64,000 bases of DNA from Seriola aureovittata (lineage: Eukaryota > Chordata > Actinopteri > Carangiformes > Carangidae), in contig NC_079387.1 in assembly GCF_021018895.1 (NCBI RefSeq), forward strand, positions 4,331,083-4,395,082. The letters are read 5' to 3'. The notes beneath the pieces are model-generated. The model searched no databases and was not told the origin of the DNA. It saw only the letters and a program-made list of their open reading frames with translations. The translations under genes and the position numbers were made by a program. The stretch's first letter is position 1; each line of letters starts with the position of its first letter. Shown in pieces: positions 34,247 through 50,264 of the stretch.

Positions 34247-34550
34247 CACTACTACTACGATTTCCTTTGACATGATTTGGAAGTTAATGGCAGAGCTACA
34301 CAAAGGCATTTGATGTTACTTATTTTCATACTTGTTTCGTGATATTTCATTGAATTGAACTTACCCAAATGTTTGTAGCATGTGCTCCCATCCCAGCTCC
34401 GTCCGACCCGAGGTGAAAGGTCCCACTGTCAAACAGGTGTTGGTTAAATCCGATTTGATTTATAGAAGGGGGAACCCGGATTGTACTAAGTGGGGTAGAG
34501 AACAGAGGGGTGTTTGGTTGTATGTTGAAATCTCAGCTTACTACTTTTCG
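33890..34550 (-). repeat. Dispersed repeat R1, copy D
   Basis: Reverse copy with tttgcttgtgcagtagtttg (reversed) and catgtgctcccatcccagct. An (ACT)n run expands inside it at about 34212-34258. Confidence 0.7.
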
Positions 34551-35400
<850 letters not shown>

Positions 35401-35402
35401 AC

Positions 35403-35694
<292 letters not shown>

Positions 35695-36590
35695 TTTAAA
35701 ACATTGATGTTTTAGTAAGTAAACAAACAAACAAACAAACAAACAAACAAACAAACAAACAATGTAGTGCCCTTAAACTTCCACCGGATGTCTGAAGAAA
35801 CACAGAGAGGCTCCAAAAATAAAACAACCAATAACTACACAAACACTGATTTTTAACAAAAAAACAACAACAACATCATAGTATATATAGTTATATAACT
35901 GTTAACCCGAAAGTTCTTTCTACGCAAACAGTTTGAGTAAAAACCACTTTTAAAAATTCATTTTATTGCATTACTTAAACAGTATGAGTATATGAAGACT
36001 GTATGAGACAGTCATTGAGTGTACTAATTTTTGTAAGTTCAACAAACTTAAACTATCAAGTTTTACCTCAGGCCACAGTGCTGCCCTGTTGTGATTGGCT
36101 CAAAACCCAAGACAAGTCTGTGCTTGTCCGTTGGAGGTTACAGAGAAAGTAGTGCCATTTTCTAATTTTCACAGAGCAATTTAAGGTCTTTGCACTTGCC
36201 TTGGACAATACATTTTCTGCCTGCATTTATCTGTTTTTCGCAAGTTTGGACACTTTTAAAGGACATTTGCCGTAAAGAGGATACCATTTTCTGCCTGAAT
36301 GAGGTGAGTTGTTTTCTCTATTCAAGTACTACTAATTAGAAACTGGAACTTTTGTTTGAAACATGTACATTTGAATACGTTTGAATTTGAGGTTGACTCA
36401 GGTAAATTTTGAGCATTGGACAATTGCAGCATTGTGTTTTTAGAATAGCTCTCTCTATTTGTGTGTTCGCTACATACAGTTTTGCAACAGTGGTGTAAAA
36501 TACATATTCATGTAGTTTTGGAAAAATAAATGCCCACTTTTAACATTAGCCTCATTAGCCCTACTATTTTTGTTTAAAGCCTTATTAAAA

Positions 36591-37785
36591 TGCCTTGGAA
36601 ATGCAAGTACTGCCCTGCCATCTGTAAGAAGAGAGCACAGCTTTTAAACACTATAGGGCTAAATGGCTCAGTTCTTGCATAAGTCCCATGTTTTAGCCGC
36701 TAAAACATGGGACTTATGCAAGAACTGAGCCATTTCCTTGCTTGCATCAGGAATGTATGTGTACATTCAAGTCTCTCAATGGAGACTTGGAGTTTAACAG
36801 GGTTGTCGGGAGAAATCTTGAAGAAGAGTTCTTTGGTGTTCTTGATAGTTTGTGTCCAAGCTTGATGGAAATCTTCAAGAGGAAGACAGGTCGGATAGGC
36901 AAGCAGTTAGCTGACCTGCTACAACAGACAATGGTGGGTTGATATTTCTGTTTTGTCTTGTAATGATATTGATGGTAAATTCATTCATATTACAAAAACT
37001 AATCTTCTCACCTTCCCTTGTGGTATATGAACAAATAAACTGATAAAAGATATATTTCTTTGCTCTCCATTTAAGTGTGTGTTGTACCTCTTTGCAGAGC
37101 ACTGAGCCAACAGCCATTAGATGCTGGGGATGGGGATGATGCGTCTATGTTCCTTAAGAGCAGTTCGGTGAGTAAAGTTTTTTGATTGGTATTTTTTTCG
37201 TTCTCCTATGTTTCGTGTATTTGAGATGATGGGTTATGATAATTAGCATTAGGCCACTAAAGCTCTGGTCAAAAAAACTGTGTGCTTCACCCCGGTCAGC
37301 AGCACACCTAAACAGCTTGTTGATACATTATCTAAAAGAAAACCACTTTGAATTATAAAAATAACAATAAATAAAAATCATAATATTTGTGAAGACCATA
37401 CAGCTGATTGTAGACAAATTGCTGTTAACCTGAATATCCTCTTTTTGTCTTGTTTCTCTCACTATAGGCTCTTAATGAGGGAGACTCCGTGGACATTCCA
37501 GTGGGAATCCTCTGCCATGAGGACACCAGTGCTGCAAACCCAGCATTGCCACAACTAAACCCCTCAAGAGTGGGGATCATCCTAGAGGGCAGCCTTGTAA
37601 TGGAAGACCTCACCAACCTACCTCAAGCAATGTGCCTCTTGTTTGGCTTTGCCTAAGCACTCCATCTACAGTACCCAAAGTGCTTGAAAAACACTTTTAC
37701 CTTCATTCAGCAGGTAATGCTAAATTTGGGCCGAAGTGAGCTACCGCCAAAGCTTCAAAAGCTGAAGAATGATCTTGCAGTGTAA
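36591..37785 (+). pseudogene. Fish-expanded C2H2 zinc-finger family gene, broken
   Basis: Begins MPWKCKYCPAICKKRAQLLK (C-x2-C finger start), is interrupted by a palindrome, then resumes HGTYARTEPFPCLHQECMCT and FKSLN. Later parts read LEEEFFGVLDSLCPSLMEIF (36790-36938) and GIILEGSLVMEDLTNLPQAM..CLLFGFA, a TAA, then ALHLQYPKCLKNTFTFIQQV to a stop near 37785. I recognise the order as that of a large uncharacterised fish family with an N-terminal CxxC finger and a conserved C-terminal block. The middle is missing and there is an in-frame stop, so it is non-functional. Confidence 0.6.
36661..36735. repeat. Perfect 37-bp inverted repeat with 1-nt spacer
   Basis: The left arm 36661-36697 is the exact reverse complement of 36699-36735. 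The right arm is the true coding sequence of the zinc-finger gene (GTYARTEPF), so the left arm is an inverted copy inserted next to its template. Confidence 0.95.
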
Positions 37786-39168
37786 GACACATTCATGCTC
37801 ATGGAACAATTCTTCATGTCCGTGTCTGGATTGTTGCACATACTGTATACATTGCACTGATTGGAGCAAATATTTTTGCAGTTTTGTATGTGATTGTTCT
37901 TGTACTAGATGTGTCTAGTATTGTTTGTTTTACTGAAATTATTCCATATTTTAGAAAGTTGCAGGGCTTGTTGTGTGGCACACAAAGCATACAGTTTTTC
38001 TTTTTGCACTCGCAGTAAGCTTCTACATGGTCAGTGTTGTTGTTGTTTTTTTGTTTTTTTTTCAAACTTGAAAATTGTTCACAGAGCAAACAATTAAAAA
38101 ACTGTGCTGTGATGTATTTGGAAGGAAATCGTTTCATCATTTTCATAATTCAATACACATGTTCTATGAGCTGCATCATAGAAAGGTACTGTAAGGTAAT
38201 ATCTGCAGCAATAAGTAAGAATATACTGTTGTACTTGTTGGCAAAGACCCATTTTGATAATTTTATGAAAACAAGGTCTTACTGTTATTATGGATTTGCA
38301 TAAAATAAATAAAATGTACTGTATTGTGTGGTCATTAACAAAAGATTAATTTAATTGGAATTTTATTTTCTTATCCCAAACATAATATTTTAACATTTAA
38401 TATATTCATATTTTTAATAAAACTAGGATTACAAGTGTATTTAACTTATAATATTACGTTTTGACTATACTACTTTTAAGTAGACTCCACAATTCTTTTC
38501 GAGTGTATATAACTTAAAAATGTTAAATTCTGACTATTGCACATTTAAGTTGACTGTACTTAAACAAATTAATTTTCTCTACTGTCAATAACTTAAACCG
38601 TTTGAGGCAATCACTTGACGCAAATGGTTTAAGTACAATCAACTTATCCGGGCTTACAGTGTACTGTCTCGTCATCACTTTTGGTAAATAAGCACTATTG
38701 TGAATTGTGTAATGTAGTTACCTGTCATGCCTCCTTAGATATACTTTTTACAGTCTGTGAAAATGTTTGCTGTCTGAGGGCTGCTACAGGTGTTCAATGT
38801 CAAGTCCAGTAAGATACTTTAATAGATGCATTTTGATTTTATTCATTTTTATCCCTGTTTTGAGCAGAGATGCTCATCGTGACATCTTCCTTTATGTAGT
38901 CCATTTATTTTGAGCATTACAATAAAAGCTGTCAATCAGCATAATCGTGTCTGTCAGCAACATTATCTTTAGTCAAAGACTGAACTGTGCAGTTTTCTAC
39001 ACTACACTGTTGTCAAGCTCCACATTATATGCAATAAGTGACACGTTTGATATGTAGCCAAGCTTACTTCTTACCCACCTTAGCTCCACTGTCTGTGAGT
39101 GAGTTTTTGAATTTAATAAGCTTTATATTCTGGTCAACGTTTCCATTTTTCCTCTATATTTTGGATAG
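37786..39168. other. 3' flank of the broken zinc-finger gene; no other gene seen
   Basis: AT-rich. An AATAAA lies near 38310. Sequence around 38460-38660 (aagtagactcc.., cttaaaccgtttgaggc) repeats the theme ttaagt/actgtac and may be the end of a mobile unit carrying the zinc-finger gene. Confidence 0.3.
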
Positions 39169-39169
39169 G

Positions 39170-39430
39170 TGCCCCTGCGGAAACTGTGCAACCGTGCCCG
39201 CAGACGCTGAGAACATCCGATACCACAGGTAGCATTCTCACTAGACACACTAATCAGTCATTTCATTACATTTATAATAAACCATAGCATTTACCATTTG
39301 TAATTCACTGTAGGTTACCAGACGGCTTTTGGAGATCGAGGAAGAATTACCATGTATGGTCGGCCGTCCCGGGTTGGAGCCGCTCTGCCTCAATGTGTTC
39401 TGCCTGCAACATGTACCAGGCTGACTGCGG
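39170..39430 (+). pseudogene. P2X7 C-terminal-domain-like exons
   Basis: Exon 39170-39229 reads CPCGNCATVPADAENIRYHR with a gtag donor. The next, from about 39315, reads VTRRLLEIEEELPCMVGRPG and LEPLCLNVFCLQH before a stop. The CxCGxC..EN..R..CLN.. pattern is that of the zinc-binding P2X7 cytosolic (ballast) domain found in many repetitive fish genes. Cysteines normally present after EN are YH here. It lies beside the THAP-like remnant but on the opposite strand. Confidence 0.5.
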
Positions 39431-39569
39431 TACTTTACGGTTGAGAGGAATACACCAGTACATTTTGCTTCTTTGTAAAAACATATAGTTTCAATCTAAA
39501 TAAAATGGAGTAACATGCCCTCAAATAAATTAGTTTAACTGCTCTTTCATTTGTAAACTTCTTCTATCA

Positions 39570-40860
39570 GCAGATAGTGTGAATATAATATATGAATTCA
39601 GAGTCATTTCTTTAGTAACCATCAAGCATTTATTTACATCAAATGAGATTTTGTTTACATTTTTATTTATTTTTTAATAAAACAATGATTGAAAGTCTGT
39701 TTCTAACTACCTCCTGGCATTTTCTTTACTGTATTTTGTTGGTGGAACTGTCATAACATTATACTTACATACTTAATACTTACAATGTGTACAAAACATT
39801 TTTTGGTTGAAAAATAAAAATAATAACACTTATAGTCGGTCAGCATTTTCATTGTTCTAAGTAACCGCAGCTTCATTTACCTGCACATTATTCCAAGACT
39901 GAAAAATGACTTTTAGGTTTATCAAAAGTAAATGCACTTCAGGTGGATACAGAACTGTACTTCTGATGTGAGGCCAAAGAGTCTTCAGGGAAAACTGTGC
40001 CTGCAGTGGGTCAGTCTGGCATGCAACATCCCTTGTTGCAGGAAGCTGTATAGACGCACTTGATGTGCTGGCCTGAACAGAAGAAACAGAGGCAGTAGTT
40101 ATGGCAACAGCTGGAGGCAGTGCAAAAATGATAACAATTGTCAATAGCTTGTAAATGCTGCAAATAGCTCACTATCTGTGCAAAATACAAAAAATGTGTA
40201 TTACAGACTATCCCCTGTAACTCTGCGCTTATCTAGATATTCCCTCCAGGCACTGGATCTGGAAACATGATACAAACGTTAAAACGGAAATCATAAGGCA
40301 TGACTCTCAATACTAACTTTCACAGCACTGATAAACAAGCCCAGAATTTTACCGGCTTGACTTTGCAGACAGTTAAAACGCCTTTCAAGTGTGATAAAGT
40401 CGGCAGGGCGGCTCTAATCAACGTCACACAGCGACACCAAGCAGAGGAATTGCATACAATCTGCACCCGTCTGTGTGCACGAGGCAAAACCTTAGCAGCA
40501 TTACCTGCCATGCTAACAACACGTGCAAAAGGCTCTCGTGCACATACAGTAAAGCAACATAAAATGGTGAAAATTACAGTTCCCAAGTTTGAAGTTGGGT
40601 CTCGGACAGTCGGTGCTGATCCGTGCTTTATAATCCCGCATTGTACTGGCCCTCGTTGAGAAAGCGGTCCGACGTGAAATGGTTAGAAATGGTACATCTC
40701 CATCAAAAATAAAATAAAACAAATCCACTCGGTCTTCGGATCCTCGGACGTAGGGGGTAAAAAGACTTCTGTGTTGGTTTGTACAGTCAACAACCGAGCA
40801 ACTACCGCGCATCGCTCGTATCTTCGACACAGTTTTACCGGAGCCGTGATGCGAGGGAAT
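39570..40860 (-). pseudogene. THAP-like zinc-finger gene remnant (copy 2)
   Basis: Minus-strand counterpart of 16.39-18.38 kb. It starts MSKIRAMRGSCSVVDCTNQH near 40830, with both Zn cysteines kept, but the same frame break after SLFTP and the same loss of the third-cysteine segment. A downstream exon at about 39857-40080 reads SSVQASTSSASIQLPATRDV then ACQTDPLQ, a CQTD motif seen in these fish THAP-like proteins. It shares the inactivating deletions with copy 1, so the damage predates the duplication. It lacks the Tc1-like block. Confidence 0.7.
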
Positions 40861-41579
40861 AAAAGCGACTGCGAGGCGGACTCAGAGGGCGGAACACACA
40901 CCTGGCTCGGGGAGTGTCACCCACCCGGGGGGGGGGGGGGTTATTTCCCTTCATGACGACATCAAGAGAAAATCTCCACTTGGCCTGTGTGAGCACACGT
41001 TTCCTGATAGGTGGAGCGAGCAAAAGACAGAGGATGGACTTTTCTCATGTTTGGGGGGGGGTTTGTAAACAGACGGCTGACACATATTACTGATAGAAAA
41101 CCATGGAAAAGTGCATTTTGTCTAATATGTCAAGTTAATATGTTAAGTTTGATGATAATTGGAATTTATTTTATGTCAGTCCGTTGAATCTAATCTCTTC
41201 TAATTTCCCCTCTTTTGGTACTTGGATGATTTGTGTTCATTATTATGTAGTGACCCTGTTGTCGGGTTACAGGTGTGACACTGTGCAGCTGTGAGAACGA
41301 GCTCCAGGTGTGAGTGTGAATACTCGAGGCCGGTGAGCAGCACGATAACCGGCAATCCGGGATAAATGTGACCGGCGATGATCCTCTGCCGCGGTGCAAA
41401 CTGTTTCAACCTGCAAAAAGCAGGCTGTTAACGACCCACGTCTTCACCCCAGTTCAGCTTAAAACAAGCAGAATGGAAATCCGCACAAAAACAGACACTG
41501 TGCAATTGAAATGGTGATTAGTTACTTTTGCAAACTAAACTTAAACACCCCCCCCATTTTATTTTGAAAATGTACTCAC

Positions 41580-43164
<1,585 letters not shown>

Positions 43165-45355
43165 TCACATGGACTCAAATTCATCGATGCGCTGCTTCGT
43201 GTTGCCTTGTCGGATCTGGCGCAGCGTTTTGTATTTGCCTCGGCCGACTCTGAGCTTAATGTCTGAGTGAACAAATAGAAGAAAGGATAAGAGGTTGATG
43301 AGGAGAGAAAAAGAGAAGACAGAGAAAAAGAAGCAAAGAAAAAAATAGAAAAAGAAAGGAAAAACAACAGTGGGACGAAGGGGCACACAAGTTGCGGACA
43401 AGAACGCGAAAAAGAACACAGGAGCGGATGAGAAAAACGGGGAAAATACGTCTTAATCATTTAAAAAAATAAACATCTGATTGAGGCAAAGCCACTAATC
43501 TACAGCCTCTGGCTACCTGTGTGTCAGTGTTTTTCAGCATTATTTTTCAGTGCTGGCTTACAGGTGCAGCGGACACACAGGCCAGTGTGTGAATTTTCTT
43601 TTAAATTTTTGATTTATAAAACAGTTTGGTTCATGTCTGAATTCTTCTTGCCATAGCTTCAGTGTGAGTCCTGACCTATACAGTAGCCCGGCTTAGCTCT
43701 ACAGCCTTTGTAACACGCTTAAAGTTGTGAAAGATATGAAGTGATTTAATATCATCATTTTGATCAATTAATTACCAGTAGGTCTGCTTTAAAGCCAGGC
43801 TACAGTCTAAGCCGGCACATTTACTCCTGTTAAAAGCAGGAGTTTAAAGAAGAATGGACAGAGATGTATGCCTTATCTTACCCTTATGTGCAACAAAACT
43901 GCTGTTAGAAAATAATATAATCTCATTGTTATTGTGTTTGCGAGACTTTTGAGTGTCTTTTGCTTAAAACTAATAAACTGAATTTTTGTGTGGATCAGAA
44001 AGATGTTGTTTAATGTAATAGAAGTGACTTTATTCGAAAGTTTTTACTCATCCGGGAAGTTTAAGACGTAATTTCGACGCAACGTCGCTCTCCACCTGGA
44101 GGCGTCATTTATTAGATGTATATTCATGTCATTTTCATGAACTTGATATTAAGTGAGAAAGTGAATCTGACATTGGGAAAGGTAGCTCCCACGCCATGTC
44201 AAAAGTTTTGATGTAGCCCTTAAACTGAATATTTCAGACTTCACCGGGAGTCCGAAAAGTTTTCTCCCCTCGATCTCACCTGCAGCTGTTGCTTGACCCT
44301 CTCGTTCTTCTGGGCTTCAGTGACGCGCTCCTCTTCGCTGCGGAGGTCTCTCGCTCTCTTTCTCTCCTGCTCCAGCTCCATTGCCCGGCGAGTCTGTTCC
44401 TCAAGCTCTGTGGAAAGGCACAAAAACAAACACAAACACATTACATACAATTTTTTCTTTAACTTAATTTTCTACACATTTCAACTTCAAACCTATGAGA
44501 TCGGCTGGTATTATCGGGTGAAGTCAAATACTGCTGATTCAGGCAGCATACATAAGTTTTGATTTGTTTATTATGTTTGATCAGTTGTACAATTATGCTA
44601 AATATAGAATTGGATATGGTTTCTCTTTAATAAAAACATTACTAATAAAGTAGCAGTTAACACAACCAGAGGAATGAAAGAGTTATGGCTATTTGCAAAG
44701 GTAAGTGAACAGATGGATGGATAACAAGAAACACGGGTACCTTTCTGAGCTGTCATCGTCTGCTCTTCAATCTGCCTTAGCCTCTCCGTGAGCTCTTCTT
44801 TCTCACGCTCTATCCTTTCCTTCTCTTTCTCTGCATGCTCTCGCTTCTTTTTCTCATTCTCCAGCTGGGCCCTGAAAAGTTTTGCAAGTACATATTTCAG
44901 ATTACTCGAGCATTTATGAGTAAGAAACATTTTACCATGAACATTACAAATACAGAGAAACCCAACATATCTGCAGCTGCACCACCTTTAACGACATGAA
45001 ATAACCAGGCACTCCTCCCTCAGAGCAGCTGCGTAAAAGAGGCAAGACTGCCCACTAGTGTAGAAGCTCTACCATCTGTTTACCTTTACAAGCAGCTACT
45101 TTTAGTGAACAAGCTGCCTCATAAACTTAAATCTTGGCCTGTTAAATCTGTTTCATTTACAATTATCAATTTTGTGTATACATTTCTGTATTTGAGTCAC
45201 TGAAATGGGGAGTGATTGTCCTGAACTATAATAAGCTAAGTTATCAGATATTAGCTTTACACACGTATTAGTTCAAACATTCTGAACAGGAAATACATTG
45301 CTTAGAAACACTTATACGATTTCTTTTGCAGAAGGCTTTTAATTATATATATTTA

Positions 45356-45556
<201 letters not shown>

Positions 45557-46109
45557 CTACAAAGGGGAAAGGTAGAAAATATATCCTTAAATGTGAAGAA
45601 GGAAATGTTCTCTATAAATAAAGCAGAAAGTCTATAGTTCTTAATAGTTCTTATGAATCTGACACTCACAGGTAACTTCTTGTCATTGAAAGAGATGTTT
45701 CTAATCTCACTCCAAGGGAAGCCAATCTTTGGTGTCAACCTGGGAAACATATTAAATTGTGGTTAATGGTGTGCACTTTTAACATTTGAACTTACATCCC
45801 AATCACATGACGAGACACAGAACAGGATTTTACAAATTCAGCCAGCCAAACTCAAAATATCACCTCCTGCAAAGATTTGACACAAAAGTTGGTGTTCTCT
45901 GATCAAATAGAAAGAAAGAGAAAGAAAGGAAGGAGTAAAAAAAAAAAAAAAGCTATTGCACACCAGCAGTTGTGATGACCCAAGATAACAGACAGGAAGG
46001 ACAAAGCAGAGAGACAGTGAGAGGAAATGCTACAGGAGTTGTGATTAAATCTATCCTTTCTTCCACAAACGGAAAAAATCTCTGACCGGGAAAGACTCTC
46101 CTACAATGG

Positions 46110-46844
46110 TGTTGCGGGGGCTTAAGTTAGTAGACTGGCTTCTCTAGATTGTAATCGCAGAGTGTGCGTCGGTTAGAACGCAGTCTATAAAGTTCCCCCA
46201 AGATTTAGTGAAGAATGAAGCAGGAGACAATCAATCCTGGTGCTTTAATGGTGTAGACAGCATACAGATGTGTTGAAGGTGGGGGTTTGTGTGTGTGTGG
46301 TTCTGAAATAAACCAAACAATAAACAACTAACAATAAGCTTGACTATAGCACACAGTCCAAAGTAATGATATAATATAATTATCCTTAGCATGGGAATAT
46401 GAAACATCCTATAGAGAAGGAATCATATATATATATATATATATAATTATTAACATCACACATTTAACTGATTGACAAAGGAACGGTCAGTAGCATTTAC
46501 GTTAGCAATGGAAGCTAACACCGCTAGAAATACACACTAGAGCCCCAAATATAACCTCAGTTAACAGATATATACAGATAAATATAACAACAATGCAACA
46601 TCCGTCCAGCGAATAAACAATGTAACTTACGTTTCTCTGGACGCACACTGAACCACAAACGGCAGATCAACTGTTACAAAGTAGCAACACAACTTTCTTC
46701 TACCGGCCGTACACACGTCTCACCGTCGTCAGTCTCCTTTTCTCCCTCTCACGAGCGGTGGCACTCTGCCCTATTGAGCGCGACAGCGCTCCTAGTGGTT
46801 GGACCTGGCTATGTCACCTGCTCTGTCATGCAGCCTTCAGAACA
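46110..46844 (-). mobile_element. Solo LTR (735 bp) with 5-bp target duplication in a moesin-like intron
   Basis: Begins TGTTGCGGGGG and ends TTCAGAACA (TG..CA), flanked by aatgg at 46105-46109 and aatgg at 46845-46849. On the minus strand an ATTAAA about 130 nt before the terminal cccccgcaaca is a plausible poly(A) signal, so the minus strand is probably sense. It contains a short (TA)n run near 46430. No coding part is present. Confidence 0.65.
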
Positions 46845-47539
46845 AATGGACAGTCTTCCTTTCTCCACCTCTCCCTCATTACTAAAAATATCTAACCCTG
46901 TTGGAGATTATGTATTGCGAGTCCTTTACTAAGCCAGAACATATTACAGCTTGTTCATGTGAGATGTTAATATCAAATAACAAGAAAATGCAATATAGTT
47001 CGGAAGATTTGTTTTGTTATTTTGAAAAAGTGTCCTCATTACATTGTTTACCCACAAGAGAGAGACGAGACAAGTTTTGTTAGTACTCAGTGTTCCCACT
47101 TAAAAAACAACTTGTGGATCATGCTGTGTTCTGTGCTCTGAAAAGATCCTGCACAGAATTATCTGTCTATTGGGTATTTGAATCAATTGCCAACTGGTCT
47201 GGATGGCTTACATATATATGTGTGAAATTAAAATATAAAGGTGTGTTCACGTGTTCATGATCTTCTACTCATTTTATGCTGAAATTAAAGCAACACACCC
47301 ACCCTCACTCTGTGACATAACCATGTAAAAGTTGCCTCTTGCTGTGGGCTAAGAACTGATCATAGAGATTACAAGTTTATACAAGATCTGCAAGTCTTTT
47401 TTCATGTTATATGGACACTAACATCACACAAGGCTTTGGTTTTGATCTTGTATAACAGCAGCTGTAACAGACATCATTATGACAACATGCGTTGACACAC
47501 ATGTACCGGCGGTTGTGATTGCGACATTATGTACATACA

Positions 47540-47548
47540 CATATACAT

Positions 47549-47586
<38 letters not shown>

Positions 47587-47588
47587 GT
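47540..47588. repeat. (CA)n/(TA)n microsatellite
   Basis: Short compound run acacacacac..atatatat in the moesin-like intron upstream of exon 47651-47738. Confidence 0.85.
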
Positions 47589-48937
47589 TTTGACACATCA
47601 CCGATTTTGTAAGTGAACCCGGCAAATCTATTTGTGTGTCTGTGCCTTACTTGTCTTCGTGTTCATAGATGGCATCCACGTCCAGCCACAGCTGTGTGCC
47701 CTTCTTGGATTTTTAGATACTCCATCATCGAGTCCTCTCTAAAGAAGAGGAAACGCAAGAGTTGGAAGGTTTTGCACATTTTTTAAGAAACATTATCATA
47801 TCTGTAAAAGAGAAATTAATCTGTGTGAATTTAATTTTTAAAAGAAATGGCCACAGTATCATACAATCAAATCACACTTTCCAACTTAAGGTAGGTCCAA
47901 AGAAACTTTGCATTTTTCAGCCCTCAACAGACAGTAACTGCACAGACGATGACGTACTTCCACATCCTAACATGATATTACAAGTCCATAACAAGTACAA
48001 TCACAGATAAAATTTCTGTCTCTCTCAAGAGGTCTCAAGTGGAGAATGTGATGAGGAAAGTTTGACACACCTGAGCATTCCTCTGTGTTCTTCGTGCCAA
48101 GTCTGTATCCTGTCCTCCCACTGCTCCTTGGTCAGCTTGTGTTGCTCCAGGACTCTGTACATAAACACGCACACAATGAAATGACTTTCACCTGAAGGAA
48201 TGTCGATCGGCACAGAATTGTTTCCTCTGGAGGAAATCATAGACGATTCTAACAGGGAAGGAGACATATTCCAGGTTTGGAGAGATCTGCTGTGTGAAAG
48301 CTGAGGAGGCACCTCCCACAGCAGGCAGCAGTCCGGTCACACCAGAGCCATACAGTGTAGGTTGTGACATATTTTGTGTGTGTACCTCTGAGGCAGCAGT
48401 CTATCATGGGTAAGGTAGCCGGGCTTGTGGACATCTTTGTTGTAGTCTCCGTACTTGGCCTGGACAGCGTATGATGCCAGTAACACAGCTGTCTCTGGAG
48501 GACAGTAGTTCTCATCGTTCAGGATCGCCTCCTTCACCTGGAGGAATGGGAAGGAGTAAAGGAGTTATTACATTTATTCGACACTCTCCTTTCTTTTCAA
48601 ATATTTATCAGTTCAGTTAATAGTTTAAGTGTGGCCAGCTTACACCAATTACACTGGGAGAAATAAATATTTGTTGGATGGAAACATGCATTAATTAGCA
48701 TTTTTCCCCTCAAGATTTTTTTGGAAACTTTGTTACAATTTGCTCTACATTTGGATGAAAACTTGGTTTAGTGAGTGGCTTGATACCTGGAGGAAGAAGA
48801 GTCTCTGGGTGATCTCCTGGATCAGCTCCTCTGAGACATCTTCAGGGAAGAATTTGGCTCTGAACTTAAACTGCAGAGGGTTCTCTTTCTTCACGTCTTG
48901 CTGGGTCACCTGAAAAATAAAGACAACGGCATCTTCA

Positions 48938-48942
48938 TCCAC

Positions 48943-48974
<32 letters not shown>

Positions 48975-48987
48975 CCATCCATCCATC
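48938..48987. repeat. (CCAT)n microsatellite
   Basis: About 12 ccat units with one g substitution, just upstream of moesin-like exon 48787-48909 on the coding strand. Confidence 0.9.
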
Positions 48988-49663
48988 AGCAGATCATAAT
49001 CTTTGTGTCATAGTTACATCTCAGTGAGTGGCACACCGGGATATTTTGAAATTAAATATATATTTAATCCATAATAAAATAGACCAATAACTATTAGCTC
49101 ATCACAGATTTTTAAATAACTGCATGCATGTCCGGCACTGGTCCACACTGGCTGTGGTGCTTCAACACACGCACATCTGAGCCCATAAACACACTGGTTT
49201 CATACGTCAGTGCAAGGGGAATTTTTCATCACATTTTTCTGCAGTCTCTGTCTGTCTTTCTCTCGTTCTTACTCTCTCACACGCAGACACGCACACACGC
49301 GCACAAATACACACAGTCAGAGGGGAATTTTCTATCATGCATACTCGGAAACACACAGACACACTGTAATAGTGGGGTTAATGCTGGAGGGTTTGTTGGC
49401 CCGAGTGAGAGAGGAAGCCTGTTATAGGAGCACATCTGAGGCACCAAACCACAGCAGAATTTCTAGGCCAATCCTAGACAAACAACAGAGACTGGCACTG
49501 GATCCCAACAAACAAAATGGAAGAAAGTTATGACAAAAGGAGGGGATTAAAGTGAAGTGAGGCTCACCTTCTTGTTGAGTTTGAGCCAGGTGATATAGCC
49601 TTTACTGTCCACATACTGTAGGCCAAAGAACCAGACCTCCCTCAGACCCACTGTCTTCACCAC

Positions 49664-50264
49664 CTGAGAACAAAACGAAATTAAATCTGAATTCCTACAT
49701 CATCACCAAGCATCAGTTTATAACTCAACTTCATGGCAGTTTTGCCTTTATTTGACAGCTGACAGTGTAGACAGACAGGAAATAGAAGAAGAGAGGGACG
49801 GTGGTGATTGGGAGTGAATAATGATACAACATCATGGTTATGCAGAAAACATCTTACATACTGCCTACATGCATAATTTTAGCATGTGATCATCACAATA
49901 AATGAGTTGCTAACCAACAATGCTGGCAGTCTCTACCAATTGAAAAGTGTGCCTCCAGTATTTCACAAGACACCCAGCTGATTACTTTTCAACCCAAAAC
50001 AGAAAATTCATTGACATCCAGTGCTTATTACTGATTGATTATCAGTAACAGAAAACATTTCCTTTTTACAGCTTGACATTGAGTGGGTCATGCCTAGTGC
50101 TTCAACCCTAGTGTTTTCAGGTAGGTAGTAATTCTCTACTCTAAAATTAAGTTTCTAAAAAAAGAGGAAAATGCTAAATCTTTGCTTCCTTTTAGAGAGC
50201 AAACAAAAGGTCCATTATTGAATATAAAAATTATTTGTGGTTGTGTCACTCATGCTCACCGGAC
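49664..50264. other. Moesin-like intron; nothing recognised
   Basis: Unique sequence without coding support. The expected upstream moesin exons (N-terminal FERM F1) are not found here nor up to 53.9 kb. Confidence 0.35.

Noticed and set aside
41190..41412. Minus-strand segment with acceptor reading KQFAPRQRIIAGHIYPGLPV, considered as a further ABCC4-like exon
   Set aside because: No match to the ABCC4 sequence expected after the GHVTAQ exon, and no clear donor; left unannotated.
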